A stretch of DNA of 64,000 nucleotides from Paramecium octaurelia (GCA_905182995.1 CAJJDP010000006.1:439163-503162); one strand, 5' to 3'; shown: positions 24,668-36,504, counted from the stretch's first letter. Notes: a model not told the origin generated them from the sequence alone. A program made the numbers and translations.

Positions 24668-24803
24668 TCTGATGGATAAGAATTAAATTATACCCATATT
24701 CGATTTTAGCATTCTCATAATCCCAATAAGATGATGGCTGAGTCTGATTGAAGGTGGCATAATATTTAGGTTAAACAACAACAACTCCTTATTACTATTT
24801 CAT
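24668..24803 (-). CDS. Duplicate 5' fragment of CK2 alpha (assembly copy)
   Basis: The first coding bases of CK2 alpha, repeated at the start of the next contig. Confidence 0.88.
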
Positions 24804-24965
24804 TAATTAAATATAAAATGTAATATAAAATTTGCAAATCAAAATCACTTAGAAATCAATTCTTATATTTTACCTCGTAACTCGTCCACTTGTCTGTATG
24901 TGCATCTATTTTATTTCTAATCAACCATCTAATCAATTTTGAGCATCTTTGAGAATTTCTTATAA

Positions 24966-26927
24966 TCATTCATGTTTTAAAGAGTACAATGACAGATAAG
25001 TAAGTAATTGCTAAGTTACTGACACACAAAATAACTAAAATTATACTAGGAATTATAGATAAATAGAGTACTTCTTCTGGTAAAAAGGCATCTAGATCTG
25101 AACTCTGGGTTGGAAACTCATTTTTCAATTCTTGCAAGGCTTGTCTTAGATAGGATTGAGTAATGAAGTAGAAACTTTCAAATTCACTAAGGTCTTTATC
25201 AAATAAGGCTTCAAACTTCTTATCCTGAGGAAGACCTATATCAATTATGCAAGGCTTTACTTTTGTTAACTATTATTTAATAAGTCTTCTCGAAGTATCG
25301 TTTATAGTTTTCGTTATATTCTGCAATTGCTTAACTAAATTTCTAGAATGATTCGGCTTTCCTGTATATATCGAAATCCTCTAGTTAGAAGGTGTTGTCT
25401 TTAGAGTTCTCCTTATCGATAATGGTATGAAGTTTAGAAATTTTCATGGCAATGTTCTTAGCCATTAAGAATAGCAATTTCTCTTTTAAACCATTGGATA
25501 AAGTCAATTACCTTGAATTAATGATTTACTATGAGAATTTGTACAGAAACCTGCAATAATTAATTTGGGCAAATAAAATGTCATTATTTGACTTAAATTT
25601 CATAGGTGATTGAACTGGTGTAGTATTTTAAGAGACTTGGGTTTGCACATTAATAGATCGTCTAATTATAATGGATTAAATGATTACTCTTAAAGTACAG
25701 TATTATTTTTTTTAAAACTTCTTTTTTCAAGCTAATTCTCTTGTGTAATGGTTTTTCGTGAATCTGTAATTTGCTTTTGACTTTTGGATCTCATAGGATC
25801 AGAAGTTGGAGGTTCAATAACAGTTGTAGGTGGATGTGGCAGATGATACATTTCTGAAGGACATCTCTTACTGACTTTACTATCATTATGAATTTGAGTC
25901 TTATATGTTATTCTTAAATACCTGACACTTAGGTCTAGATTAGAAATCTCTAATTCCCTGGCTTTATGATCGATCCTTATTGATAATAGGTGTTCTGGTG
26001 GCAGGTGTAGGCACGTTGGAGGACTGTTGTGTTTAGAGAGGGACTGGCTTATAAATGGGTTGAGAGTATTGTGAATAAATTGGGTGAGTTGCCATATCTT
26101 TGACTCTCATCCTCTGATTCTCATCTATACAAAGACATCTACGGATGAAGTCTTTGGAGGCATCTGAAATTGAAGGGTGTGAAGGAATTACAAGATGATG
26201 ATGCAAAATTGCTGTTAACAATCCTTATTCTGTCTGGGCTGTAAATGGTGTTTGTCCAAATAGCATCTCAAAAAACATTACACCCATAGCCCATACATCT
26301 CCTTTTTCGGTGTGGCCTTGTTATCTCAAGGCTTATGGAGACATGTAAAGAGGAGTTCCCACATTATAATGTCTCCCCTATTGTTTGACTTCCATACTGT
26401 TTATTTAGACAGCAAAACCAAAATCTGCTATTTTTGGAGTCTACTTCTCTATGAGAATGTTTGCAGGCTTAATGTCTCTGTGGATGTATCCTTTTTGATT
26501 AATCTCCAGTAATCCTGTGATTATTTCATTCATGATTCGCAATGCTTCAGGCTCGTCTATTCTTCCTCTCTTTTTTATTACACCGCTCAGATCTCCAGAA
26601 TCGCAATACTCTGTTATGATGTATGTATTATTCTGTGTTTAGAAAACATCATACAATTTTAGTATGTTCTTTGAGTTAAATGATTTCAGAGCATTTATTT
26701 CATTCTTTAGTAAAGTGGCATGAATGCTCTGTTTAACCATCTTCATATCAATTACCTTGTCTTACAAATTTATATCATACTTTAACAGCCACTGTCATTT
26801 AAGTATTTTCATCTCTTCCTCTATAAACTTTGCTACTAAACCCTCTTCCTATTTCTTCATTTAGAGCATAACTGTAATGATCGATTGCTTTACGAGTTTC
26901 AGGATAATAACAGCGATTGATTAACAT
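24966..26927 (-). CDS. ULK/ATG1-like protein kinase with long C-terminal region
   Basis: Introns of 25, 22, 26, 25 and 28 nt give 611 aa in phase. An N-terminal kinase domain (residues about 18-280) shows NEEIGRGFSSKVYRGRD, VAVKVI, HRDIKPANIL, KIADFGFAVQ, NVGTPLYMSPQAL (APE replaced by SPQ), DVWAMGVMFFEMLFGQTPF, and a final R-x-R-VKDM segment. DFGFA and the overall order resemble ULK/ATG1 kinases, which start autophagy, but a NEK-like identity cannot be excluded. The C-terminal 300 residues hold a Ser/Thr/Pro-rich linker and then a helical region (about 430-600) that could correspond to the MIT-type early-autophagy-targeting domain. That last point is inference. The last intron sits 55 bases before the stop. 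Confidence 0.75.
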
Positions 26928-27309
26928 TCAAATAATAAATTAACGACAACATTCATTTAATTATAATGCATAATATCTAAATTATTATAGTCATTCATAT
27001 TATCTCTGTGCATCCCACTATTTAAACTAACCCCTCAATCAAGATTTTTAAAGACCTTAAATTAATCTAATTTAAGAACATATAAATAGATTTATTTTTA
27101 TTAGAAAATCAACTATTTTTCTCTAAAGACCATCCTATTAAGAAACTCATAAAGCCACAAATCAACAATATTATCACTCTTTATCAATTTTCAATCTGCA
27201 TAAATATCGAATAACAAATGAATAGAATAAAAGTTGGAAACCTGTTTTAAAAAATTTAAACTTCTCTTGCAAATAAAATTAATTTAATCACTATACTTTT
27301 AGCAATTCA
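26928..27309. other. Intergenic, AT-rich
   Basis: 382 bases between the ULK-like kinase start and the stop of the next minus-strand gene. No gene or RNA recognised. Confidence 0.45.
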
Positions 27310-28712
27310 TCAATTAAATAGTAAATCAACATCTGATGAAACTGAGCGGTAATAATAGGTCATTGTTGATTAAATCAATAGGCAATATTTAAATTTACTG
27401 TTAGGCAAAATATCTAAACTGGTAGAGTATAAGGGTTTATTTTCTTTTATGGATAATCTTAAACGTTAGGACTCATTGATTATTCTAAATTAGGAGAAAT
27501 TTGATTGAGAAAATTTTTAAATAATGTTTAAGATGGTGGTTTTGTATAAATTGAATTAAATAAAAAATAGCTTCTAGTTCTATTTAAATACTGTTAATTT
27601 AAGAGTTGAGTATATCATAATGCTCTAATTGAATTTAATACTTTTTAGAGAATCCAGTAAAATTAAGTAAAAACTTTAGCTCCAAAATTTAAAGCATTCA
27701 TTAATTAAATTCTGTTTAAATCATTATTAATAGGGAAAAATAATATTTAAGAAGTGTTGAATAGAGTATGAATTTAATGAACTTTTTATTATTTTTTGAA
27801 AAATTTCAAAGATGAATTTTATGAAGATATTAATAATTATAAAATAATAAGAGATCTTATTCATAATAATAAAAAAACACTTTAGATGATTCAATAGACT
27901 TATATAATAATATGAATAGAATTACGATAAAGCAACAGTCTGGATTTATGATTATACCAATTTTAAGAGGAATAAATGATTATCCTTCATTAGGTTCAAA
28001 TAATTTGGAAAGGGCCAGCAATTCTTCACAATTTATTAGAAATTATGAAGTTTGTTTATTTAATTTAAACATGTGCTTATGAAAATGGATATTAATGCAG
28101 CTTTTAATGGTGACAAATAAATGGAATTAAAGAGCAGCAAGTGAATAAACTAGATTAACTAGTTATACTAATGCAGAAGTTAAACCAACAAAGATGATCA
28201 TAGATATAAATATATTCATATTCTACTATAAATAGTAGCAAAAGGAAGATAGAGAGCTTGAATGCAAGCATTAAAGGACATTGTATAAATAAATAATAAT
28301 TGATCATATATTTAAGATGGAAACATTAATATAATTATTATTATGAAATTTAATTTTATGCAAATTCATCTAATTTTTCATTTTACTTTAGAAAATAAAT
28401 AATAATAATTGAAGGCATTAATCAACTCCTAATAATGAAAAGGAATTTATTGTATGAAGAAAAAATACATAATATTGTTCTTTTTGATATTTACATTAAG
28501 ATGAAGATTATGAACTATTATCATTTGATTATTTTTAGAATTCTACTAATGTTATTTTAGAGATATCTATTTTGATGCTATTCTTAAATTTAGATCTTGT
28601 TTTGATGGTTATTTCTAGACATAGCCATTTTTAAATAGAGTTTCTTTTAAGTATGTAAATAAATACTGTAATAATCCTTCTAGTTAACCATTTCTTAGTG
28701 TGATCTCAACAT
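27310..28712 (-). CDS. Unidentified multi-exon protein
   Basis: Minus-strand frames joined by short introns run from ATG 28712 (MLRSHQEMVNQKDYYSIYLH...) to TGA 27310-27312. The clearest stretches are a mixed helical exon with a hydrophobic segment (FVGLTSALVQLVNLVYSLAA), an exon with NCEELLALSKLFEPNEG and SFIPLKIGI, and a basic C-terminal exon (RIINESQRLRLSIKENKPLY). At least four introns are needed and not all borders are certain. One in-frame TGA (plus coordinates 27721-27723) lies in the last long frame with no GT..AG pair to remove it; the frame stays open for about 130 codons after it. I cannot name a family. The gene starts 20 bp from the IFT74 start on the other strand. Confidence 0.5.
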
Positions 28713-28732
28713 AATTATTTATTTAATTAAAT
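28713..28732. promoter_or_regulatory. 20-bp divergent intergenic interval upstream of IFT74
   Basis: This separates ATG 28712 (minus) from the IFT74 ATG 28733 (plus); the same interval recurs at 30172-30191 in the duplicated contig. It is the same length as the 12448-12467 interval. Confidence 0.5.
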
Positions 28733-30128
28733 TATGTAACCACAGCAGAGAATGGGGACAGCAGCCATGCGAGTGCCAACTCGTATGACTACAGCTATGA
28801 GAGTACATTTCATTCACTATTTGATTAGAATGATCCAAATTTCTAATCAGTAGCAAATACAACCAATTTAAAATTTGTGGATAGACCTGTTACATAGCAT
28901 GGAATTATTGGAGTCAAACCTACGACAGCTGGACCTGGTCGATAAATATAAGATAAATCATATTATTTAAATCAATTGAGAGAGAAGCAGAAGGAAATAT
29001 TTAATGAGATTGAAAGATTCAAAAAATAATAGGATGAAATTTAAAAAGCCAATACACTTTATGTTTAATTTGAAAGAAGGTATTATTTCAATTAAAATCA
29101 TAGACATGAGGAATTAACAAAGGAAGTCAGAGATCTAGAAGGCTAATTGGCTGATTATAATTTAGCATTCGATAAATGGAGAGCCAATACTAGACCAGAA
29201 GATATCAAAAATATATATGAAAGAATCAAAGTTTACTTATTATTTAATTGTAGATTTAAAATGAGAGACAAAGATCCCAATTGGATGATATCTTTATTGA
29301 AAGAAGAGGTTAGGAAGATTCAATTAATTAAATTGAAAATAGATTAAATGAATTACAATCATTGGCTGATATGAAATTACAAGAATTGGATCCAGAATAA
29401 AGAAATGAATATATGAGTTTGATTAATGAAAATAAATCTCTTTAATAAGAAATTAACAATCAAAAAGCAGAACTAGAAGAATTAAATGCCAGAATGTAGA
29501 ATGCAGATAATAGATTGAGAATGGATGCTTAGAAATTAAAGGGTCAGATGCTAAAAGAGTAAATCAATGAAATGGACTCTAAAAAAAATGATTTAGAAGT
29601 TTAATTGAATGAAGCCAATCTAACATTCCCAGAAGCCAGAGATAGATTGTTAAATAAGATTAAAGATGATAATGCTTTTATTTAAAACTCAGAAAAAAGA
29701 GTCAGAGAAATTAGAAGAAATATAGAGAATTATGAAAAAAGATTAAGAGAATTACAAGCAGAATTGGAAGACAAGAAGTCATAAGAACAAGACAAATAAA
29801 AATATGAAATATTATATTAAAGAGATCAAGAAATGACTGATTATATCAATAATTTTGATAAAACAAGATAATAAGAATTAGAAAAAGTGAATGCTGTCGA
29901 ATAGGCTATCGTAGAATTACTAGGATAATCTTCAAGAATTGTTTAAGATATCAAGACCATACCCTCATTAACAGATTATGCTGGTCTATCTGCTGAAGTG
30001 GATTACAAAGATAATTAAGTTAAAGACTCTGAAATGACACTCAAGAAATTACAAGGAGTCTATGAACAGACAATCTAAGATTTAAAAAAGATTGAAAGAG
30101 CTGAAGAGCAATTACCAATTGAATTACA
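28733..30128 (+). CDS. Duplicate 5' portion of IFT74 (assembly copy)
   Basis: Identical to the first 1396 bases of IFT74 at 30192 and cut by the contig end. Not a second gene. Confidence 0.92.
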
Positions 30129-30191
30129 NTAATCCTTCTAGTTAACCATTTCTTAGTGTGATCTCAACATAATTATTTATTTAATTAAATT

Positions 30192-31993
30192 ATGTAACCA
30201 CAGCAGAGAATGGGGACAGCAGCCATGCGAGTGCCAACTCGTATGACTACAGCTATGAGAGTACATTTCATTCACTATTTGATTAGAATGATCCAAATTT
30301 CTAATCAGTAGCAAATACAACCAATTTAAAATTTGTGGATAGACCTGTTACATAGCATGGAATTATTGGAGTCAAACCTACGACAGCTGGACCTGGTCGA
30401 TAAATATAAGATAAATCATATTATTTAAATCAATTGAGAGAGAAGCAGAAGGAAATATTTAATGAGATTGAAAGATTCAAAAAATAATAGGATGAAATTT
30501 AAAAAGCCAATACACTTTATGTTTAATTTGAAAGAAGGTATTATTTCAATTAAAATCATAGACATGAGGAATTAACAAAGGAAGTCAGAGATCTAGAAGG
30601 CTAATTGGCTGATTATAATTTAGCATTCGATAAATGGAGAGCCAATACTAGACCAGAAGATATCAAAAATATATATGAAAGAATCAAAGTTTACTTATTA
30701 TTTAATTGTAGATTTAAAATGAGAGACAAAGATCCCAATTGGATGATATCTTTATTGAAAGAAGAGGTTAGGAAGATTCAATTAATTAAATTGAAAATAG
30801 ATTAAATGAATTACAATCATTGGCTGATATGAAATTACAAGAATTGGATCCAGAATAAAGAAATGAATATATGAGTTTGATTAATGAAAATAAATCTCTT
30901 TAATAAGAAATTAACAATCAAAAAGCAGAACTAGAAGAATTAAATGCCAGAATGTAGAATGCAGATAATAGATTGAGAATGGATGCTTAGAAATTAAAGG
31001 GTCAGATGCTAAAAGAGTAAATCAATGAAATGGACTCTAAAAAAAATGATTTAGAAGTTTAATTGAATGAAGCCAATCTAACATTCCCAGAAGCCAGAGA
31101 TAGATTGTTAAATAAGATTAAAGATGATAATGCTTTTATTTAAAACTCAGAAAAAAGAGTCAGAGAAATTAGAAGAAATATAGAGAATTATGAAAAAAGA
31201 TTAAGAGAATTACAAGCAGAATTGGAAGACAAGAAGTCATAAGAACAAGACAAATAAAAATATGAAATATTATATTAAAGAGATCAAGAAATGACTGATT
31301 ATATCAATAATTTTGATAAAACAAGATAATAAGAATTAGAAAAAGTGAATGCTGTCGAATAGGCTATCGTAGAATTACTAGGATAATCTTCAAGAATTGT
31401 TTAAGATATCAAGACCATACCCTCATTAACAGATTATGCTGGTCTATCTGCTGAAGTGGATTACAAAGATAATTAAGTTAAAGACTCTGAAATGACACTC
31501 AAGAAATTACAAGGAGTCTATGAACAGACAATCTAAGATTTAAAAAAGATTGAAAGAGCTGAAGAGCAATTACCAATTGAATTACAACAATACAAATAGA
31601 AATGTAAGTAGATGTAAGATGAAATCGACACTAAATTTAATAAAATTGATGAATATAAGGTTAAAGCTCAGGATAAAAAACTAAAACTAGAAAATCAAAA
31701 GAAGGACTTACTTAAACTTAAGGATGATTTTACTGCATAAGTAAATTTAAAATCCATATATTTAGAGTCAAAACATGAAACACGAATTTGATGTCAAAGA
31801 GAAGAAGTACACTATGCATGAGTAATACAATACTTTGGCTGATTTAGAAAAGAAAGTGTCTTAATTAGAATCATAAGCCAATACTTTCTAGATGTTTATT
31901 GAAACCAAATCAAAAGATATGAATTTCGAATAGTTAAAGAAAGAATGCATGGATCTAATGGATAAAATTAATAAGGTTCTGTGTAAGACTTGA
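30192..31993 (+). CDS. IFT74: Intraflagellar transport protein 74
   Basis: IFT74 is a core IFT-B subunit that, with IFT81, binds tubulin and carries it into growing cilia. Introns of 26, 24, 23 and 25 nt leave 567 aa. The N-terminus is basic (QRMGTAAMRVPTRMTTAMR), as expected of the tubulin-binding tail. It is followed by the IFT74 signature VDRPVTQHGIIGVKPTTAGP and GRQIQDKSYYLNQLR, then HEELTKEVRDLEGQLADYN. The rest is a continuous coiled coil to the C-terminus. Length and order match animal IFT74. The second intron is 24 nt, a multiple of three with no in-frame TGA, so its retention would only insert eight residues. Ciliates depend on thousands of cilia, so the gene is expected. Convergent neighbour ends 53 bp downstream. 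Confidence 0.95.
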
Positions 31994-32046
31994 AATCATT
32001 TATAAATTATGAATCAACATATATTCAAATTAATATAAAAATGTAA

Positions 32047-33052
32047 TCAAACTATATTTCTCATCTTTTTGGCAATGTTTTTTCTGTACTTATTTATACT
32101 TTATTTATAAGGAAAGAATGTTTCAGATGCTATACTTTTGGTCACTGATCTAGCAGACTTTATTTAAGAAAGACATTGTTCTTATGGTTTTTATCCACTA
32201 AGTTGACAAAGGTAAGGAGAATTAATCAAACAGGAGCCACAATTAAGTAAATTATACTCCTTTTTTAAGGGCTTTTATTCATCTCCTAAAGTTTTCAGAA
32301 TCCTCATTGGTTAAAGTAGTAAATTAGAAAGGGAATTATGATATTTGCTGTAGGCAATAGTTGGTAGTATGGCTGAGGATTATGTTTTGCTATTGTTTAA
32401 TTTTTATTATAAATAGAGTTTTACTGATAATCTCTATTTATGTTTCTAATCTATAATTTAAGCTTGAATAGATTAAACTTATTAATTAACATTTCCTTTG
32501 TCATCATTAGGAATTTAAGAATTACTATATATAATTGGGTTAGCTATATGATGTGATTGTCCAGGAATAAAAGGTTAGTTTTCAAAAACCTTAGTTTTAA
32601 ATCTAAATAGTCTTTTTGCTCTTTCTTATTATCTAATTTTTTTCCACTTCCTCAAGAGATACATTATGCAGAAAACTGCATTCTGGAATCTCTTTATTAA
32701 TCTTTGTTTTCTAATTACTGACATTTTGGTTGTGAAGGTTATAAACTTCTTTTATAGATGTTTAGTCTTCTTACTGTCAACTCCACAATCCAAACAACAA
32801 CAACTTTTATTATCTTGAAAGGACTCATTCAATTATGACTCAGAACTATAATTACAATATGATTTTCGATTACTTTGATGTAGTGGCTAAATCTAAATTT
32901 TTTAGAGAAGATGGTTTGCCCTTGAAAACAACAGGCTTCAGGGCTTTTGAATATATTTTTTCTTATATTTTGAGATTAAACTCCCTTTTCTTAATAGAAG
33001 TAAAGGAAATTTTCAACTTTTATTGACTCTACTACTTACGAGTTTAATTCAT
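32047..33052 (-). CDS. Unidentified basic protein
   Basis: One 28-nt intron leaves 325 aa (ATG 33052, TGA 32047-32049), with a single open frame of about 260 codons in exon 2. The protein is strongly basic. The N-terminal 70 residues are Lys/Gln-rich (SIKKREFNLKIQEKIY). A Cys cluster KSCCCLDCGVDSKKTKH lies just after the intron, followed by a helical Arg/Lys-rich segment (RKQRLIKRFQNAV...YLLRKWKKIRQQERAKRLFR), then a polar Gln/Asn-rich tail. The CCC-x2-C-x2 pattern could bind a metal but is not a known finger to me. A plus-strand reading of the same region needs several in-frame TGAs, so the minus-strand assignment is firm. The first 23 coding bases recur at 34471-34493. Confidence 0.75.
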
Positions 33053-35910
33053 TCCTTTTTTTGAGATTATTAGCAAATATTTAATTATGGATAATAATAT
33101 TGAAAAAGACCTACTTTAAAAATCCTAAATCCATGCGGATAGCTTACTTAAGATGGTAAAAAAACTCAAGTCAGAAAATTAAGGTTTATTAACTTAAATC
33201 CAATAATTATAAAAACAATTAAGTATATAAGGGGACAACTCCTTATTTTAGAAGATTCAAAGCGAAAATATATATCTAATTTAAGAAAATTAATAGTTGA
33301 TTAATAAATAGAAAGAATTATAGTAATAAATTGATGATCTTCAACTTCAAAATGCAAATCTCAAATATTAATTAAGTCAGACTAAGCAAGGAACTGCAAA
33401 AGTATAAAGCTAAATCCTAAATGAAGAATTATATTCCAAGTGCTAATAACTGGAGTTTTCTTACAAAAAATCATAATAGGAAAATGATCAATTAATTTAG
33501 AAAAATGATCAATTAATGAATGAAAAAAATCAGCTTTTTGAGGAATTATAAAAAGTGGAGGAACTCTATAAATAATCAAAAAGAAGCTAATCAAATTTAT
33601 CGATGTCTATGTCCATGTAAACTATGGAATTATGTAAATTATTTCAAATAATAAATTAGCACAATAAATAATTGCCCAAAATGACTACAATAAATCATAA
33701 ATTATGCATACTAAATAAAAGGATTATGTAAAGCTTATCTAAGAATTTTATATAATTTCTATTCCAATCACTTCAATAAAATACTAAAATCCTGAACCTA
33801 TGGTCTTATTTAAACATCCAATCTAATGTGATTAAGAGCTTAAGACTCTATTTCAAGTTTTGCCTTTGTTTTCTTTTCCAAGAGGGATTAAATGCTAGAC
33901 ATCTTAATAAGCCAAAAAGGATATTTTAAGGTATAATAAATAATCATTAGAGTTTTGTAGGATGAATAATTATTGGATTTTTCAATTTAAGTTTTCACTC
34001 CAAATAAAGATTCTGGAAAAGATATTAAAAACGAATTCATCCAAAACACAAATCCCGATCAACTTCTTTATGCTGTGATTGTATCATCACCTGACTTTAT
34101 TGCAGATAAAAAGTTAACCAATTCACATGAACTAGTAAAATAAAAGAAATTAGGAAACCCAGCCTAGAATATTTATTTATCTAATGTAGCTTATGTCATA
34201 TTGACCTATTATCCATACCATAAGTTATTCTATTAAATAGTAAAAAATATAATAACAACCTTAAAATATGAAAGAAATCAACTATCCAAACAAGCATTTG
34301 AATAAGAATACGATTTAAGATCAATAGATTAATATTATTTTGCTAATCACGAAAATGAAATAAGGAAATATTTAGATTAAGTACAATAACTAACTCTGAC
34401 TAAAATAATACAACCTATAAAATTATTTGATAACACAGAGTTTATATAGAATACTTAGTTAAGTCCAATNTACTACTTACGAGTTTAATTCATTCCTTTT
34501 TTTGAGATTATTAGCAAATATTTAATTATGGATAATAATATTGAAAAAGACCTACTTTAAAAATCCTAAATCCATGCGGATAGCTTACTTAAGATGGTAA
34601 AAAAACTCAAGTCAGAAAATTAAGGTTTATTAACTTAAATCCAATAATTATAAAAACAATTAAGTATATAAGGGGACAACTCCTTATTTTAGAAGATTCA
34701 AAGCGAAAATATATATCTAATTTAAGAAAATTAATAGTTGATTAATAAATAGAAAGAATTATAGTAATAAATTGATGATCTTCAACTTCAAAATGCAAAT
34801 CTCAAATATTAATTAAGTCAGACTAAGCAAGGAACTGCAAAAGTATAAAGCTAAATCCTAAATGAAGAATTATATTCCAAGTGCTAATAACTGGAGTTTT
34901 CTTACAAAAAATCATAATAGGAAAATGATCAATTAATTTAGAAAAATGATCAATTAATGAATGAAAAAAATCAGCTTTTTGAGGAATTATAAAAAGTGGA
35001 GGAACTCTATAAATAATCAAAAAGAAGCTAATCAAATTTATCGATGTCTATGTCCATGTAAACTATGGAATTATGTAAATTATTTCAAATAATAAATTAG
35101 CACAATAAATAATTGCCCAAAATGACTACAATAAATCATAAATTATGCATACTAAATAAAAGGATTATGTAAAGCTTATCTAAGAATTTTATATAATTTC
35201 TATTCCAATCACTTCAATAAAATACTAAAATCCTGAACCTATGGTCTTATTTAAACATCCAATCTAATGTGATTAAGAGCTTAAGACTCTATTTCAAGTT
35301 TTGCCTTTGTTTTCTTTTCCAAGAGGGATTAAATGCTAGACATCTTAATAAGCCAAAAAGGATATTTTAAGGTATAATAAATAATCATTAGAGTTTTGTA
35401 GGATGAATAATTATTGGATTTTTCAATTTAAGTTTTCACTCCAAATAAAGATTCTGGAAAAGATATTAAAAACGAATTCATCCAAAACACAAATCCCGAT
35501 CAACTTCTTTATGCTGTGATTGTATCATCACCTGACTTTATTGCAGATAAAAAGTTAACCAATTCACATGAACTAGTAAAATAAAAGAAATTAGGAAACC
35601 CAGCCTAGAATATTTATTTATCTAATGTAGCTTATGTCATATTGACCTATTATCCATACCATAAGTTATTCTATTAAATAGTAAAAAATATAATAACAAC
35701 CTTAAAATATGAAAGAAATCAACTATCCAAACAAGCATTTGAATAAGAATACGATTTAAGATCAATAGATTAATATTATTTTGCTAATCACGAAAATGAA
35801 ATAAGGAAATATTTAGATTAAGTACAATAACTAACTCTGACTAAAATAATACAACCTATAAAATTATTTGATAACACAGAGTTTATATAGAATACTTAGT
35901 TAAGTCCAAT
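33030..35910. repeat. False duplication at contig junction N34470
   Basis: 33030-34469 equals 34471-35910 over 1440 bases (offset 1441). It covers the extreme 5' end of the basic-protein gene and most of the DENN gene. Confidence 0.95.
33087..34469 (+). CDS. Duplicate 5' portion of DENN gene (assembly copy)
   Basis: Same bases as the DENN gene from 34528; ends at the contig edge. Not a second gene. Confidence 0.92.
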
Positions 35911-36463
35911 TTTATATAATTTTGAATTGGCACCTAATAGTCTTTTGTAAGGATGGTCAGCAACTAATTTTGTCTTGGCATTTTAGGCAATCATATTGGA
36001 ATCTAAAGTAGCCATCATAAGCCGATCTTAAAAGAATATTGCTTATTTAATGATTTTGCTATCATTCTGTATCAAACCCTTAAATTATTTTCATCCCTTT
36101 ATTTTTGATGTACCAGAAAAATTAATGCCACTTTTAGATGCTCCAGTTCCAGTATTTTTGGGATTATAAATGGAAGAATTCCGATAATTTAATGATGACG
36201 TTGTTTATATTAACACAATATCTTCTAATGTTGAGATAGAAAATGTAGAGAGGTTAAAAAGTAATTTGTTAATTGAATTGGAAAATCAAATAAAACCAGT
36301 TTTATGCAACTCCAATATAATTTTAATTAAAAAAATTGAATAGTTGTTGAATATTTTCAAAGATTTCATGAATTAGGCATTAAATAGAATTAAGAGTAAA
36401 TAGGCAAAAGATTTGTTTTTATAAAAGATTGAAGAGACTTAAATTTATTAAATGTATAAATGA
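34528..36463 (+). CDS. DENN-domain protein (Rab exchange factor type)
   Basis: Introns of 26 and 20 nt leave 629 aa. Residues 1-165 are a Gln-rich coiled coil (heptads with KKLKSENQGLLTQIQQLQKQ). Then comes a DENN module: uDENN with VLFKHPIQCDQELKTLFQVL and PLFSFPRGIK, VFTPNKDSGK, and the core with KYERNQL-like helices. The cDENN part contains WSATNFVLAFQAIILESKVA, ISRSQKN, MILLSFCIKPLNYFHPFIF and PLLDAPVPVFLGLQ, all typical. DENN proteins are guanine-nucleotide exchange factors for Rab GTPases in membrane traffic. The dDENN end is short. The 20-nt intron is among the shortest in the window. Start ATG 34528 is the first in frame; a divergent gene starts 34 bp away. Confidence 0.88.
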
Positions 36464-36504
36464 TTTTAACATTTGCAAATTAGTTAAATTAATAATTAAT
36501 ATTA

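Larger units (their letters stand above)
23237..26094. repeat. False duplication at contig junction N24664
   Basis: 23237-24663 equals 24668-26094 over 1427 bases (offset 1431). The first three bases after the N differ from the other copy, as often at low-quality contig ends. The overlap covers the 5' end of CK2 alpha and the 3' half of the ULK-like kinase. Confidence 0.95.
28672..31586. repeat. False duplication at contig junction N30129
   Basis: 28672-30128 equals 30130-31586 over 1457 bases (offset 1458). It covers the 5' end of the unidentified minus-strand gene and most of IFT74. Confidence 0.95.

Noticed and set aside
27219-28574. Plus-strand open frames upstream of IFT74
   Set aside because: They are broken by several TGAs; minus-strand exons over the same bases read better and reach a start 20 bp from IFT74.
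28733-31993. Two tandem IFT74 genes
   Set aside because: The copies are base-identical and meet at a single N; the first stops exactly at the contig edge. It is an assembly overlap.
32009-33026. Plus-strand membrane protein gene
   Set aside because: The plus frame needs at least three in-frame TGAs removed, while the minus strand gives one frame of about 260 codons plus a clean intron and start.
33087-36463. Two tandem DENN genes
   Set aside because: Same pattern: identical 1,440 bases on both sides of N34470.
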